NCBI GenBank assembly: GCA_944322285.1
Contig: CALUOR010000002.1
Span: 62,001 to 126,000, forward strand
Length of the DNA: 64,000 nt
Direction of reading: 5' to 3'
Source: an uncultured Bacteroides sp.
GTDB taxonomy: Bacteria; Bacteroidota; Bacteroidia; Bacteroidales; Bacteroidaceae
Both the position numbers and the translations under genes were made by a program. The notes under the pieces were generated by a model. That model made no database searches and had not been told where the DNA came from. It was given only the letters and a program-made list of their open reading frames with translations. Shown here in pieces: positions 1 through 9,827 of this stretch. The stretch's first letter is position 1, and each line of letters begins with the position of its first letter.

Positions 1-3000
1 TTGATGGTGCCTTCAGACGCTACGTTAGTAATTAGTTTTGTGGGTTATGCCACGCAGGAGATTCCTTTGAACGGACGTACTTCTATCAGTGTTAACCTGA
101 AGGAAGATACTGAAATGTTGCAGGAAGTCGTAGTCGTAGGTTTCGGTACACAGAAAAAGGTGAACTTGACCGGTTCTATCGGTATTGCCGATGCTAAAGA
201 CTTGGAAGCCCGTCCCGTAAGTAATGCCACACAAGCCTTGCAGGGTTTGGTGCCGGGTCTGCAGATTTCGACCAACACCGGTGAGTTGGACAAGAACATG
301 AGCATCAACATCCGTGGTGCAGGTACTATCGGTGACGGTTCAAGCGGTAGCCCGTTGATTTTGATTGATGGTATGGAAGGCGACTTGAACACGGTTAATC
401 CGCAGGACATTGAGAACATCTCTGTGTTGAAGGATGCTGCTGCTGCTTCTATTTATGGTTCGCGCGCGCCGTTCGGCGTTATCTTGGTAACGACTAAGAA
501 AGGTAAGTCCGGTAAGGCTACCATTAATTATAACAACAGTTTCCGTTGGGGTAGTCCTATCAACATGCCTGAGATGATGGATTCTTACACGTTTGCCAAT
601 TACTACAACCAGGCTGCGTTTAATGGTAACCAAGGTCAGCAGTTCTCTGATGCTGTAATGCGCCAGATGCTTGAGTTCCAAGCAGCCGGTGGCTCTAGTA
701 AAGGCGGTCTGCCTACTGATGGTAATGTTTGGGGTAAACCCGCAGGTGACCCGTTTACAACTGCATGTGCTAATACGGACTGGTATAAAGAAATCTATAA
801 GGATAGTTCTTTCTCGCAAGAACACAATATGAGTATCAGTGGTGGTAGTGAGAAGATTACGTACTACGCTTCATTGGCTTATTTGGATCAGAACGGTTTG
901 TTACGTCCTGCCGATGATAAATTGCAGCGTTTCAACGCATCTGCTAAATTCAGTGCCCAGTTGACCGACTGGTTGAAGTTTAATTATAGTATGCGCTATG
1001 TCCGTCAGGACATGGAACGCCCAACCAAGTTCAACAGTGGTTTATACGAGAAGATTGGTCGTCAGACGTGGCCCAACCTTCCGGTATACGATGAAAACGG
1101 CTACTATTTCAATAGTAATGCCGATACACCGGTCATGCAGTTAGCATTGGGTGGTACCCGTAACGTGCAGACTGACAAGACTTATCAGCAGGCTTCATTG
1201 GTGATTGAGCCCATTAAGAACTGGGTGACGAACGTAGAGTTCAACTACAGTTTGAATAACGTGGATACACGCGAAACAGAACTACCGTACTATAACCATA
1301 AAGTAGACGGAAGTGTAGACGATACGCATGGTACGACTAGTCTTTATCAGGACTATACGAAAGAGACCTACATGAACTGGAACATCTATTCTACTTATTC
1401 ATTTACTCTCAATGATGTACACAATATGAAGGTGATGGCCGGTTTCCAGTCCGAGGAAATGCGTCAGAAATTTTTTAGTGCCAAAGGTTACGGTTTGCAG
1501 GCTGAAGATCTGCCGGAATTGGACTTGATTTCGAATCAGGACGGTCTGGGTGTTGACAAAGTGCCTGAAGTAGGAGGTTATCGCAATGAATGGGCTACAG
1601 CCGGTTTCTTTGGCCGTATCAACTACGACTATCAGGGTCGTTACTTAGGTGAGGTGAACTTGCGTTATGATGGTACATCTCGTTTCCGCGAGGGTAACCG
1701 TTGGCAGTTGTCTCCTTCGTTCTCTTTGGGTTGGAACATTGCTCAGGAAAGTTTTTGGGAAGATTATTTGGATTATTGCAACCAATTGAAACTTCGTCTT
1801 TCTTACGGTGTATTGGGTAACATGAATACCACCGGCTGGTATCCAACGTATCGTGTCATGACTTTGGAATCTGCCAACGGTAGCTGGTTGCAGAATGGAG
1901 TGAAACCTAATAAATCGTATGTAGGTGATTTGATTAGTACGTTGCTGACGTGGGAAAAAGTTCGTTCTTGGAACGTTGGTTTAGACTTCGGTTTCTTCAA
2001 TAACCGTTTGACGGGTTCGTTGGAAGGGTTCGTACGTTATACAGACAATATGGTGGGTCCGTCTATCGAGCTTCCCGCTACATTGGGTTTGTCCGCTCCC
2101 AAGACGAATAACTGCGACTTGAAGACTACAGGTTGGGAATTGACCATCGGTTGGCAAGACCGTACAGAATTTGGCTTAAACTACGGTATCAAGTTCAATG
2201 TATCCGATGCCCGTACCTACATTGAAAGCTATCCGGGTAATCCGACAAATTCTATCAATACCTATGTGGCTGGTCGTGAAATTGGTGAAATTTGGGGCTT
2301 TGAGACCGTTGGTATTGCCAAGACCGATGCTGAGATGCAAGCTCACCTTGAAGCCGTTGGCGGACAAGATCAAATAGGTACGGGAGCATGGACTGCCGGT
2401 GATGTTATGTATGCTAATCTTGATGGCAAACCGGGTATTAGCAAGGGTGCGCAGACTATAGAAGATCATGGTGATTTGAAGGTGATTGGTAACAATACGC
2501 CGCGTTACCTCTTTGGTCTCGATTTGAATGCTGCTTATAAAGGCTTTGATCTTCGTCTGTTTTTCCAGGGTGTTGGGAAACGTGACTATTGGCAGGGGTC
2601 TAATATGTTCTGGGGTGTTATCAGCAATATGTGGTGGTCTGCTGGTTTGAAAGAGCATGGTGATTACTTCCGTGCCGAACCCGTCGGATTGGAAGGTTAC
2701 CAGATAGCAGCTAATCCGGATGCATATTATCCGCGTCCGCGTTTCGATAGCGACCAGAATCACGAAGTTCAGACTCGCTATTTACAGAATGCTTCATACA
2801 TCCGTCTGAAGAACTTCCAGTTGGGTTACACGCTGCCGACTTCACTTACCAACAAGATTGGTATTGGTAATTGCCGTATCTTCGTTTCCGGTGAAAATCT
2901 GTGGACAGGTACCAAACTGAGTAAACTGTTTGATCCGGAAACCCTTGACGGTGGTGATACAAGCGATAATGCCAATAGTGCAATCAAGAGCGGTGGTAAT

Positions 3001-3051
3001 GCTTATCCGTTGTCACGTACATGGTCATTTGGCCTTAGTGTAACACTTTAA
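1..3051 (+). CDS. SusC-like TonB-dependent outer-membrane receptor, 5' truncated
   Basis: This is the outer-membrane transporter of a SusCD pair, importing oligosaccharides released at the cell surface with energy from TonB. The reading frame is open from the first base, and the visible protein begins inside the carboxypeptidase-like regulatory domain (LVISFVGYATQEI), so the signal peptide and true start lie upstream of the window. The SusC hallmark EVVVVGFGTQKK follows, then the plug domain (INIRGAGTIG, ISVLKDAAAASIYGSRAPFG) and a long beta-barrel ending in an aromatic C-terminus (SFGLSVTL) typical of barrel insertion. About 1016 residues are visible, near the usual length. The SusD partner starts 14 bp downstream and the two are surely co-transcribed. 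The glycan cannot be read from SusC itself; the downstream GH43 and GH78 suggest a plant galactan or arabinogalactan. Confidence 0.96.
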   Translation: MMVPSDATLVISFVGYATQEIPLNGRTSISVNLKEDTEMLQEVVVVGFGTQKKVNLTGSIGIADAKDLEARPVSNATQALQGLVPGLQISTNTGELDKNMSINIRGAGTIGDGSSGSPLILIDGMEGDLNTVNPQDIENISVLKDAAAASIYGSRAPFGVILVTTKKGKSGKATINYNNSFRWGSPINMPEMMDSYTFANYYNQAAFNGNQGQQFSDAVMRQMLEFQAAGGSSKGGLPTDGNVWGKPAGDPFTTACANTDWYKEIYKDSSFSQEHNMSISGGSEKITYYASLAYLDQNGLLRPADDKLQRFNASAKFSAQLTDWLKFNYSMRYVRQDMERPTKFNSGLYEKIGRQTWPNLPVYDENGYYFNSNADTPVMQLALGGTRNVQTDKTYQQASLVIEPIKNWVTNVEFNYSLNNVDTRETELPYYNHKVDGSVDDTHGTTSLYQDYTKETYMNWNIYSTYSFTLNDVHNMKVMAGFQSEEMRQKFFSAKGYGLQAEDLPELDLISNQDGLGVDKVPEVGGYRNEWATAGFFGRINYDYQGRYLGEVNLRYDGTSRFREGNRWQLSPSFSLGWNIAQESFWEDYLDYCNQLKLRLSYGVLGNMNTTGWYPTYRVMTLESANGSWLQNGVKPNKSYVGDLISTLLTWEKVRSWNVGLDFGFFNNRLTGSLEGFVRYTDNMVGPSIELPATLGLSAPKTNNCDLKTTGWELTIGWQDRTEFGLNYGIKFNVSDARTYIESYPGNPTNSINTYVAGREIGEIWGFETVGIAKTDAEMQAHLEAVGGQDQIGTGAWTAGDVMYANLDGKPGISKGAQTIEDHGDLKVIGNNTPRYLFGLDLNAAYKGFDLRLFFQGVGKRDYWQGSNMFWGVISNMWWSAGLKEHGDYFRAEPVGLEGYQIAANPDAYYPRPRFDSDQNHEVQTRYLQNASYIRLKNFQLGYTLPTSLTNKIGIGNCRIFVSGENLWTGTKLSKLFDPETLDGGDTSDNANSAIKSGGNAYPLSRTWSFGLSVTL

Positions 3052-3065
3052 ACCTTAAATAAGAA

Positions 3066-5117
3066 ATGTATATGAAATCGAATAATAAATATATAGTAAA
3101 GGCTCTCATGGCATTCGGATTGGTGGCCGGCATGTCTTCCTGTGAGGACTTTCTGAACAGAGAGCCGATGTCCACCATTTCGCCGGAAGCTTATTTCTCT
3201 TCGGCTGCCCAGTTGGAAGCCAATTTGAATGATGAATATCCCAACGTGTTGCCGGCATACGGTGGATGGGATTATGGCATTTTTGGTGAAGATAAAGGAA
3301 CAGATAATCAGGTAGAGGCAAATGCCAACGACCGTTATACATTAGACCGTTGGAGAGTACCTCATGAAGAAAGTGATAACTGGAAGTTCGAGCGTATCTA
3401 TCGTATCAATTTCTTCTTGTCACAGGCTTTGCCGAAATTTGGTACGGACATCAGCGGTGCGCAAAACACCATTTCTGGTGACGTGTCCAGCGTCAAGCAC
3501 TATATTGGTGAGATGTATTTTCTCCGTGCTTATGAGTATTTCAAGAAGTTGCAGTTATTTGGTGACTTCCCTATTATTAAAGCACCGCTTGCTGATGATA
3601 TGCAAACATTGGCTGCAGCCAGTCAGCGTTCTCCGCGTAACGAAGTAGCTCGTTTCATTATTTCCGATTTGGACTCAGCTTATCTTTACATGAGCGATAT
3701 CGACATGGCTACAACGCGTGTGAACAAAGATTTGGCAATGCTTGTTAAGTCTCGTGTAGCGTTGTTTGAAGCTACTTGGTTGCAGAACTTCAATGGAACG
3801 GCTTTTGTTCCGGGTGGACCGGGATGGCCAGGTGAGCAACTCTATAGCGGTTATGCTTATCCCAGCGGAAGCATTGAGAACGAAGTGCGTTACTTTTTGG
3901 AACAGGCCGTTGAGTCTTCACGTATGGTAGCTGATAAGTACAAAGGTCAGTTGACACAGAATACGGGTGTACTGCAACAATCTGTAGATGATCCGGTGAA
4001 TCCGTATTATGAAATGTATGCATCGGAAGATCTTTCCAGCGTGCCCGAAATCCTCTTGTGGCGTCAGTATGCCCGTGGCCTATCTACGCACAACATCAAT
4101 GCAGCTGCCGGACGTGGTAACTATCGTATCGGTTTGACTCGTGGTTTTGTACAGAACTTCCTGATGAAGGACGGTACACCGGTTTATACACACGGAACGT
4201 ATGCGGAAGGTGACGGTTATTATATGGGTGACGAAGTTATGAACAATGTCATTGTAAACCGTGACTCGCGTTTGGCTATCTTCCTGAAAGTGCCCGGACA
4301 GACCAATATTCTTTATGAATTGGATAATAACGAAGGTACTGAAATGGTTATGACAGAACCTTATCCTTTGATTACCAGTGGTGATGCCGAGCGTGCGTAT
4401 GCTACCGGTTATACCATTCGTAAGGGTGCCTCGTTCAACCGTAAACACTATGCCAATGGTGGCGGATATACGGCTGCCGTATGTTTCCGTGCTGTGGAAG
4501 CTTTGCTTAACTACATGGAGGCAAGCTACTTGCTCAATGGATCATTGGATGCTACTGCACGTGAATATTGGACACTTATCCGTCAACGTGCTTGCATGGA
4601 TACCGACTTTGATAAGACCATTGCTTTGACAGACATGAGCAAAGAAGCTGAAAACGATTGGGGAGCTTATACTGCTGGACAAATCTTGGAAGATAAGACA
4701 CTGTATAACATCCGTCGTGAACGCCGTTGTGAGATGATGGCTGAAGGTCTCCGCTATATGGATTTACGCCGTTGGCGTTCGATGGATCAGCTCATCAATA
4801 CTCCGTATCATATTGAAGGTATGCATTTGTGGAATACCCCAATGGAAGCTTGGTATGACAACGAGGATGGAACTTCTTCTTTGATTGCCGATGGATCTTC
4901 CACGGCTAATGTTTCGTCTCCCGACCGGAGCGAGTATCTTCGTCCGTTCGAGAAAAATTCCACACAAGCTGCATTCGATGGATGTACTTGGAAGATGGCT
5001 CACTACCTGTATCCTATCATGGTGAAACAGTTCCAATTGGTAGAGGCAGCTGGTGTAGATGTATTGTATCAGAATCCCTACTGGCCTGTTGTGGCTGACC
5101 AGCCCGCAGAGCAATGA
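3066..5117 (+). CDS. SusD/RagB-like surface glycan-binding lipoprotein
   Basis: This is the lid subunit of the SusCD importer, a surface lipoprotein that captures oligosaccharides. The signal peptide ends in a lipobox with the acceptor Cys26 (GMSSC). The next residues (EDFLNREPMSTISPEAYF) are the classic SusD N-terminus, and the C-terminal RRERRCEMMAEGLRYMDLRRW is the SusD/RagB family signature. At 683 residues it is somewhat longer than the common 500-600. A second in-frame ATG at 3072 (MKSNNKY...) is an equally good start. It follows SusC by 14 bp and is followed by a hairpin terminator, so the SusCD transcript may end here before the Rpn remnant and the glycosidases. Confidence 0.96.
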   Translation: MYMKSNNKYIVKALMAFGLVAGMSSCEDFLNREPMSTISPEAYFSSAAQLEANLNDEYPNVLPAYGGWDYGIFGEDKGTDNQVEANANDRYTLDRWRVPHEESDNWKFERIYRINFFLSQALPKFGTDISGAQNTISGDVSSVKHYIGEMYFLRAYEYFKKLQLFGDFPIIKAPLADDMQTLAAASQRSPRNEVARFIISDLDSAYLYMSDIDMATTRVNKDLAMLVKSRVALFEATWLQNFNGTAFVPGGPGWPGEQLYSGYAYPSGSIENEVRYFLEQAVESSRMVADKYKGQLTQNTGVLQQSVDDPVNPYYEMYASEDLSSVPEILLWRQYARGLSTHNINAAAGRGNYRIGLTRGFVQNFLMKDGTPVYTHGTYAEGDGYYMGDEVMNNVIVNRDSRLAIFLKVPGQTNILYELDNNEGTEMVMTEPYPLITSGDAERAYATGYTIRKGASFNRKHYANGGGYTAAVCFRAVEALLNYMEASYLLNGSLDATAREYWTLIRQRACMDTDFDKTIALTDMSKEAENDWGAYTAGQILEDKTLYNIRRERRCEMMAEGLRYMDLRRWRSMDQLINTPYHIEGMHLWNTPMEAWYDNEDGTSSLIADGSSTANVSSPDRSEYLRPFEKNSTQAAFDGCTWKMAHYLYPIMVKQFQLVEAAGVDVLYQNPYWPVVADQPAEQ

Positions 5118-5159
5118 TTATAGGTTAGGGGATAGTTTTCAATAGTTATTATCTCTGAT

Positions 5160-5201
5160 AAGGATAGGTTTTGTCCGTAAAAGGAAAGGCCTATCCTTTT
5201 T
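5160..5201 (+). terminator. Rho-independent terminator after susD
   Basis: The arms AAGGATAGG (5160-5168) and CCTATCCTT (5190-5198) are perfectly complementary, separated by a 21-base loop and followed by a short T run. It lies 42 bp after the susD stop. Confidence 0.7.
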
Positions 5202-5299
5202 CGTGTTTCAACTGCTAGGAGGTCAAGTCAGCAATTGTTTCTAAATTCCCATTTCACTTGATTTGTTCCTAATTTCCACTGTGTATAAAAAATAATTCT

Positions 5300-5307
5300 T
5301 ATCTTTG
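5300..5307 (+). promoter_or_regulatory. Candidate Bacteroidales -7 promoter box (TATCTTTG)
   Basis: The sequence TATCTTTG matches the Bacteroides -7 consensus TAnnTTTG and lies 27 bp before the ATG of the Rpn-like gene. No well-spaced -33 TTTG is visible; the nearest TGTG (5280-5283) is only 16 bp away. This is a plausible start site for the Rpn remnant and perhaps for GH43. Confidence 0.45.
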
Positions 5308-5334
5308 TGCTAAAGATAAAATCGATAGATATTT

Positions 5335-6269
5335 ATGGCAAGATTCATCAATCCTTTTACAGATGTTGGCTTCAAGCGCATCTTTGGGCAGGCAATCAAT
5401 AAGGATTTACTGATTGACTTCCTCAATGCTTTGCTGGAAGGTGAACGATATGTGAAAGACATTACATTCTTAGACAAGGAATTGCTGCCTGCTTATAAAG
5501 AAGACAGGGGCGTTATTTATGACATTTATTGTACAGATGAGAATGGAGAACAGTTCATTGTTGAAATGCAGAACCAAGAGCAAATCAACTTTAGGGAACG
5601 TGCGCTTTACTATTTGTCGCAGACAATAGCGCCCGTCAAGGCGAGAAAGGACCTGAGTGGAAATTTGAACTGAAATCCGTATATGGTGTGTTTTTCATGA
5701 ACTTCAAGTTGAAAGGTCGGGAACACAAATTGCGGACGGATGTCGTTTTGGCCGATCGTGATACGCATGAATTGTTTACGGACAAAATGCGTTATATTTT
5801 CCTGGAACTTCCCTCTTTTACCAAGGAAGAAACAGAGTGTGAGAATGATTTTGAACGTTGGATTTATGTACTGAAGAATATGGAAACTTTACAAAGATTG
5901 CCTTTTAAGGCGCGTAGTGCCGTTTTTCAAAAGTTGGAAGAGATTGTTGATATAGCTTCGCTTTCCAAGGAAGATCGAATGAAGTACGACGAGAGTCTTA
6001 AAGTGTATCGGGATAATTTGGCAGTGCGGGCTTTTGCCATAGAAGAAGGTCGAGCAGAGGGACGTGAAATCGGTCGTGCAGAAGGTCGTGCAGAAGGTCG
6101 TGCTGAGGGTCGTGCAGAAGGTCGTGCTGAGGGTCGTGCAGAAGGCATTACGGAAGGTCGCGAGGAAGAACGTCTGAAGAATGCCCGTGGTATGAAAACA
6201 GAAGGAATACCGGCGGACATAATAGCTAAAGTTACAGGACTGACTCTTGAAGAAATAGCGGTTTTATAG
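5335..6269 (+). pseudogene. Rpn-family PD-(D/E)XK nuclease/transposase-like gene, frameshifted
   Basis: The first half (5335-5673) encodes the N-terminus of the recombination-promoting nuclease family: FINPFTDVGFKRIFG, then IYDIYCTDENG and FIVEMQ, which supply the D...ExQ nuclease core. The frame then ends at a TGA. The continuation, starting with RQGEKGPEWKFELKSVYG, is read in another frame from about 5632 through 6269 and includes FFMNFKLKGREHKLRTD and the C-terminal LEEIAVL. The break lies near 5625-5640 and amounts to a net -1 or +2 shift. Joined, the product would be about 311 residues, a normal family length. The C-terminus carries a run of GRAE repeats. It sits inside a PUL, between susD and the GH43 gene. 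It is either a decayed gene, a phase-variable gene or a sequencing error. Confidence 0.85.
6072..6167 (+). repeat. 12-bp tandem repeat encoding GRAE units in the Rpn-like gene
   Basis: Six consecutive 12-bp units (6072-6143), each GGTCGTGCAGAA or GGTCGTGCTGAG, encode G-R-A-E. Two degenerate units (GGCATTACGGAA and GGTCGCGAGGAA) follow. The period keeps frame, so copy-number change would lengthen or shorten the tail without truncating it. Charged G-R-A-E tails are common in this family from general knowledge. Confidence 0.9.
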
Positions 6270-6290
6270 TACAGTATAAATTTTATATGC

Positions 6291-7409
6291 ATGAATAGAT
6301 ATTTTTTAGTGACATTATGTGCGTCTTTAGTAGCTATTTGGCTGGTATCATGCCAAGGGACGCGGACAGGGGGGAAGAATACTAAGATTCTTCTTCCTAC
6401 TGAATGGAAAGACATTGAGGGCGAATACATCAATGCTCATGGTGGGGGTATTCTGACTTATGAAGGTAAGTATTATTGGTTTGGCGAGCACCGTCCAGCC
6501 CAAGGTTTTGCTACTGAGGTGGGGGTGAATTGCTACTCTTCTGAGAACTTGTGCGACTGGAAGTATGAAGGGGTGGCTCTATCCGTTTCAGATGAAGAAG
6601 GCAATGAGATAGAGAAAGGATGTATTATGGAACGTCCTAAGGTGATATACAATGCCAAGACTAAAAAGTTCGTCATGTGGTTTCATTTGGAGTTGAAAGG
6701 ACGAGGATACGAGGCGGCTCGTGCGGGTGTAGCCATTAGTGATACGCCTACAGGCCCTTATCGTTTGCTCCGTTCTGGACGTGTCAATCCTGGCATCTGT
6801 CCGGAGAATATGTCGGAAGAGGAATGTTCTGCCAAATTGGATACGGCGGAATATCGTGAATGGTGGACACCTGAATGGACGGAGGCCGTAAAGAGGGGAT
6901 TGTTTGTACACCGTGATTTGGAAGGCGGACAGATGTCACGCGACATGACGTTGTATGTAGACGATGATGGCAAAGCTTATCATATATATTCTTCCGAAGA
7001 GAATCTGACTTTGCAAATAGCCGAGTTAACAGATGATTATCTGCGACATTCCGGCCGGTACATCCGCATCTTCCCAGCTGGACATAATGAAGCTCCCGCC
7101 ATCTTCAAATATAAAGGCACGTATTGGCTGATTTGTTCGGGGTGTACAGGATGGGCACCCAATGAGGCTCGTCTATTTTCTTCACCTTCCATCTGGGGAC
7201 CTTGGGAACAGCATCCTACTCCTTTTGTAGGGGAAGGGGCTGATAAAACCTTTGGCGCTCAAAGTACTTATGTGCTTTCCTTACCCGATGAGCAGTTCAT
7301 TTTCATGGCTGACATTTGGAAGCCAGAGAGTCTGATGTATTCGGGCTATTTGTGGCTTCCCATTCAGTTTGATAAGAATGGAATGCCGGTTATTTCGAAA
7401 GAAAAATGA
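6291..7409 (+). CDS. GH43-like lipoprotein, exo-beta-1,3-galactanase type
   Basis: This is a predicted surface or periplasmic five-bladed propeller glycosidase with lipobox Cys21 (WLVSC). The motifs INAHGGGIL, YYWFGEH, MERPKVI, KFVMWFH, NEAPAIFKY, CSGCTGWAPNEARL and FGAQSTYV follow the order of the exo-beta-1,3-galactanase branch of GH43 (subfamily 24/34 type). There the usual catalytic base Asp near the N-terminus is absent, and Glu, Glu and Gln in the ERPK, EAP and AQS motifs line the site. The same pattern is visible here. The exact subfamily is uncertain, so arabinosidase or galactofuranosidase activity remains possible. At 372 residues it is a single catalytic domain. It starts 21 bp after the Rpn remnant. 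Its TGA stop lies inside the terminal inverted repeat of the element at 7404-7563. Confidence 0.82.
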   Translation: MNRYFLVTLCASLVAIWLVSCQGTRTGGKNTKILLPTEWKDIEGEYINAHGGGILTYEGKYYWFGEHRPAQGFATEVGVNCYSSENLCDWKYEGVALSVSDEEGNEIEKGCIMERPKVIYNAKTKKFVMWFHLELKGRGYEAARAGVAISDTPTGPYRLLRSGRVNPGICPENMSEEECSAKLDTAEYREWWTPEWTEAVKRGLFVHRDLEGGQMSRDMTLYVDDDGKAYHIYSSEENLTLQIAELTDDYLRHSGRYIRIFPAGHNEAPAIFKYKGTYWLICSGCTGWAPNEARLFSSPSIWGPWEQHPTPFVGEGADKTFGAQSTYVLSLPDEQFIFMADIWKPESLMYSGYLWLPIQFDKNGMPVISKEK

Positions 7410-7563
7410 TAATTTAATGTGCTAATGTGACAAATGTGCCAATGTGCTAATTGGGCTGCGCTGTGTTTGCGCTGGCGTGTTCTCATGCCGCAGGGCATTA
7501 GCACATTAGCATATTAGTACATTGACACATTGCGGGGCTCCGCCCCGCTAAATTTCCATTTAT
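7404..7563. repeat. MITE-like palindromic intergenic element, AATGTGCTA type (copy A)
   Basis: The element is bounded by AAATGATAATTTA (7404-7416) and CTAAATTTCCATTTAT (7548-7563), which are inverted copies of each other with a few mismatches. Inside, the arms 7416-7452 and 7497-7531 are imperfect inverted repeats made of 8-9-bp units such as AATGTGCTA. A 44-base loop separates them, and a GC-rich hairpin GCGGGGCTCCGCCCCGC (7532-7548) follows. The copy at 28758-28915 is nearly the same sequence in reverse orientation. This fills the gap between the GH43 and GH78 genes. Confidence 0.85.
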
Positions 7564-7580
7564 TCTAGTAATCATATTTT

Positions 7581-9803
7581 ATGAATATGTTTAAAGAGTT
7601 TTGTAGCATAGTAATCTGTTGCTTTTTAGGAGTATGCGCTTATGCTCAGGTTATTACCCTTAATGGTGAAGGGATAGGAACTCCAGGTTCGTGGTATTGT
7701 TTCCGCAATACAGTGACTTTGGGTGACAAACCCGAAACGGTGAAGTTGGCCATTGCCGCTGATAGTAAGTATTGGTTATGGATTAATGGGGAACTGCAAG
7801 TGAGGGAAGGGGGATTGAAACGGGGGCCTAATCCCAATGACACATATCGGGACGTCCTGACTTCTTTGCCTGCACTTAAGCAAGGCGACAATACGATTGC
7901 TATATTGGTCTGGTATTTTGGTAAAGATGGTTTTAGTCATAAAACTACTCCGACCCCCGGCATCACTTTTGATTTAAAAGTCAATGGTTGTCCGATTGTG
8001 TCCGCTACCTCTTGGAAAACAAAAGTGCATCCGGCCTATTATCTCCCGGAAGGTGAGGAACCTAATTATCGTCTTCCAGAATCGAACATCGGCTTTGACG
8101 CCAACCGGGACATTCCTTTTACTATTACGGATTATGATGATAGTGGGTGGGAGGAAGCCGTTATCTTATCTTTGGAGGAAGCCGGATGGAACCATTTAGT
8201 GGATCGTCCTATTCCGCTTTGGAAAGATTATGGCTTGAAGCCTTATGCCCGCGTTGAACAAAAGGCGGACACAATGCTTTGTGCCCATTTGCCTTATAAC
8301 GCGCAAGTTACTCCCTTTTTGCGAGTAAAAGCAGAATCTGGGAAACGGATTCGCATCCTTACGGATAACTATCGGGGTGGGTCTGCAACCAATGTCTTTG
8401 CCGAATATGTGACGAAAGGAGGTGAACAATCCTTTGAATGCCGAGGATGGATGAATGGTCATACGGTGATATACTACTTTCCGAAAGGTGTGGAAGTGCT
8501 GGATGTAAAATATCGGGAAACGGGATACGACACGTCTTTTTCCGGAAGTTTCGTATGCGATGACCCTATGCTGAACACGCTGTGGAACAAAGCGCAGCGG
8601 ACATTATACATCACCATGCGTGATACATATATGGATTGTCCCGATAGGGAGCGTGCCCAATGGTGGGGAGATGTAGTAAATGAATTGGGTGAAGCTTTTT
8701 ATGCATTGGACGAGAAGGCGCATTTATTAACCCGTAAAGGGATTCGCGAGCTGATGGATTGGCAGCGTGCGGACAGTACGATTTATGCTCCGATTCCATC
8801 CGGCAACTACGATTCGGAATTGCCTATGCAGATGTTGGCCAGTGTCAGCTATTATGGCTTTTGGACATATTATATGGGGACGGGTGACCGGGCTACTATA
8901 GAATATGTATATCCGAAAGTCAAGAAGTATATACATGTGTGGAAGACGGATGAGCAAGGTTTGGTGATTCCCCGTAAGGGTGGATGGACTTGGGGCGACT
9001 GGGGCGATAATAAAGATATGACCCTGCTTTTCAATCAATGGTATATCATTGCTCTCACGGGTTATCAGTGTATGGCCGAATTAGTTGGAGATATGGAAGA
9101 AGCGGACTGGGCGGCAACTCTTGCCCGGCATGTGCGCGAGGCTTTTCACGCAACCTATTGGAATGGGCAATATTATATTTCGCCTGATTATGAAGGAGAA
9201 CCGGACGATCGTGCGCAAGCTTTGGCCGTTGTATCCGGCACTTTGCCTCAAGAATTGTATCCCGTTTTGCGTCCTTTCTTTAGTCGGCACTTTCACGCTA
9301 GCCCCTACATGGAAAAGTACGTCCTGCAAGCCTTGTGCAGGATGGGTTGTTATCAAGATGCGCTTAACCGGATGAAACTGCGCTATGCGGCTATGATAAA
9401 CAGTCCCCTTACCACTTTGTGGGAAGGATGGGGCATTGGAGCCGAAGGTTTCGGGGGAGGGTCCTACAATCATGCCTGGAGTGGAGGCCCATTGACCATT
9501 TTATGTCAATACATAGCTGGTATAGAAACCCTTACGCCTGCTTTTGAAACATTTCGGGTCAATCCTCATCCGGCTCATCTGAATCATATCCGAGCCATAG
9601 TGCCCCTAAGCGGGAAAAGAGAAATTCGTATGACAATGGATAAGGACCAAAGCTGTTGTTATATTGAGCTGGAGGTGCCGCAAGGAACGACGGCTCATTT
9701 CCAGATGCCGACAGGATATGCCTCAATGCGCTTGAATGGTGAAGAGCAGGATGTGTGTGAAAAGACGTTGCCTGCGGGAAAATGGTCCATCTGTTGTTAC
9801 TGA
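7581..9803 (+). CDS. GH78-type alpha-L-rhamnosidase (six-hairpin glycosidase)
   Basis: This is a predicted secreted enzyme removing terminal alpha-L-rhamnose. An N-terminal signal peptide ends near CAYAQ. Beta-sandwich domains follow (about residues 25-300; KYWLWINGELQVREGG is typical of the jelly-roll module). The (alpha/alpha)6 catalytic domain carries TYMDCPDRERAQWWGD, the family fingerprint with acidic residues of the active site, then GGWTWGDWGDN and TLWEGWG. A C-terminal beta-sandwich includes FRVNPHPAHL. At 740 residues it is at the short end of GH78. It is the last gene before a strong terminator and shares a PUL with the GH43. Terminal rhamnose caps plant arabinogalactan and pectin side chains, which fits the cluster. 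Neighbouring six-hairpin families cannot be fully excluded. Confidence 0.86.
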   Translation: MNMFKEFCSIVICCFLGVCAYAQVITLNGEGIGTPGSWYCFRNTVTLGDKPETVKLAIAADSKYWLWINGELQVREGGLKRGPNPNDTYRDVLTSLPALKQGDNTIAILVWYFGKDGFSHKTTPTPGITFDLKVNGCPIVSATSWKTKVHPAYYLPEGEEPNYRLPESNIGFDANRDIPFTITDYDDSGWEEAVILSLEEAGWNHLVDRPIPLWKDYGLKPYARVEQKADTMLCAHLPYNAQVTPFLRVKAESGKRIRILTDNYRGGSATNVFAEYVTKGGEQSFECRGWMNGHTVIYYFPKGVEVLDVKYRETGYDTSFSGSFVCDDPMLNTLWNKAQRTLYITMRDTYMDCPDRERAQWWGDVVNELGEAFYALDEKAHLLTRKGIRELMDWQRADSTIYAPIPSGNYDSELPMQMLASVSYYGFWTYYMGTGDRATIEYVYPKVKKYIHVWKTDEQGLVIPRKGGWTWGDWGDNKDMTLLFNQWYIIALTGYQCMAELVGDMEEADWAATLARHVREAFHATYWNGQYYISPDYEGEPDDRAQALAVVSGTLPQELYPVLRPFFSRHFHASPYMEKYVLQALCRMGCYQDALNRMKLRYAAMINSPLTTLWEGWGIGAEGFGGGSYNHAWSGGPLTILCQYIAGIETLTPAFETFRVNPHPAHLNHIRAIVPLSGKREIRMTMDKDQSCCYIELEVPQGTTAHFQMPTGYASMRLNGEEQDVCEKTLPAGKWSICCY

Positions 9804-9827
9804 CCATTCCCTATAAGGAAATAGAAT

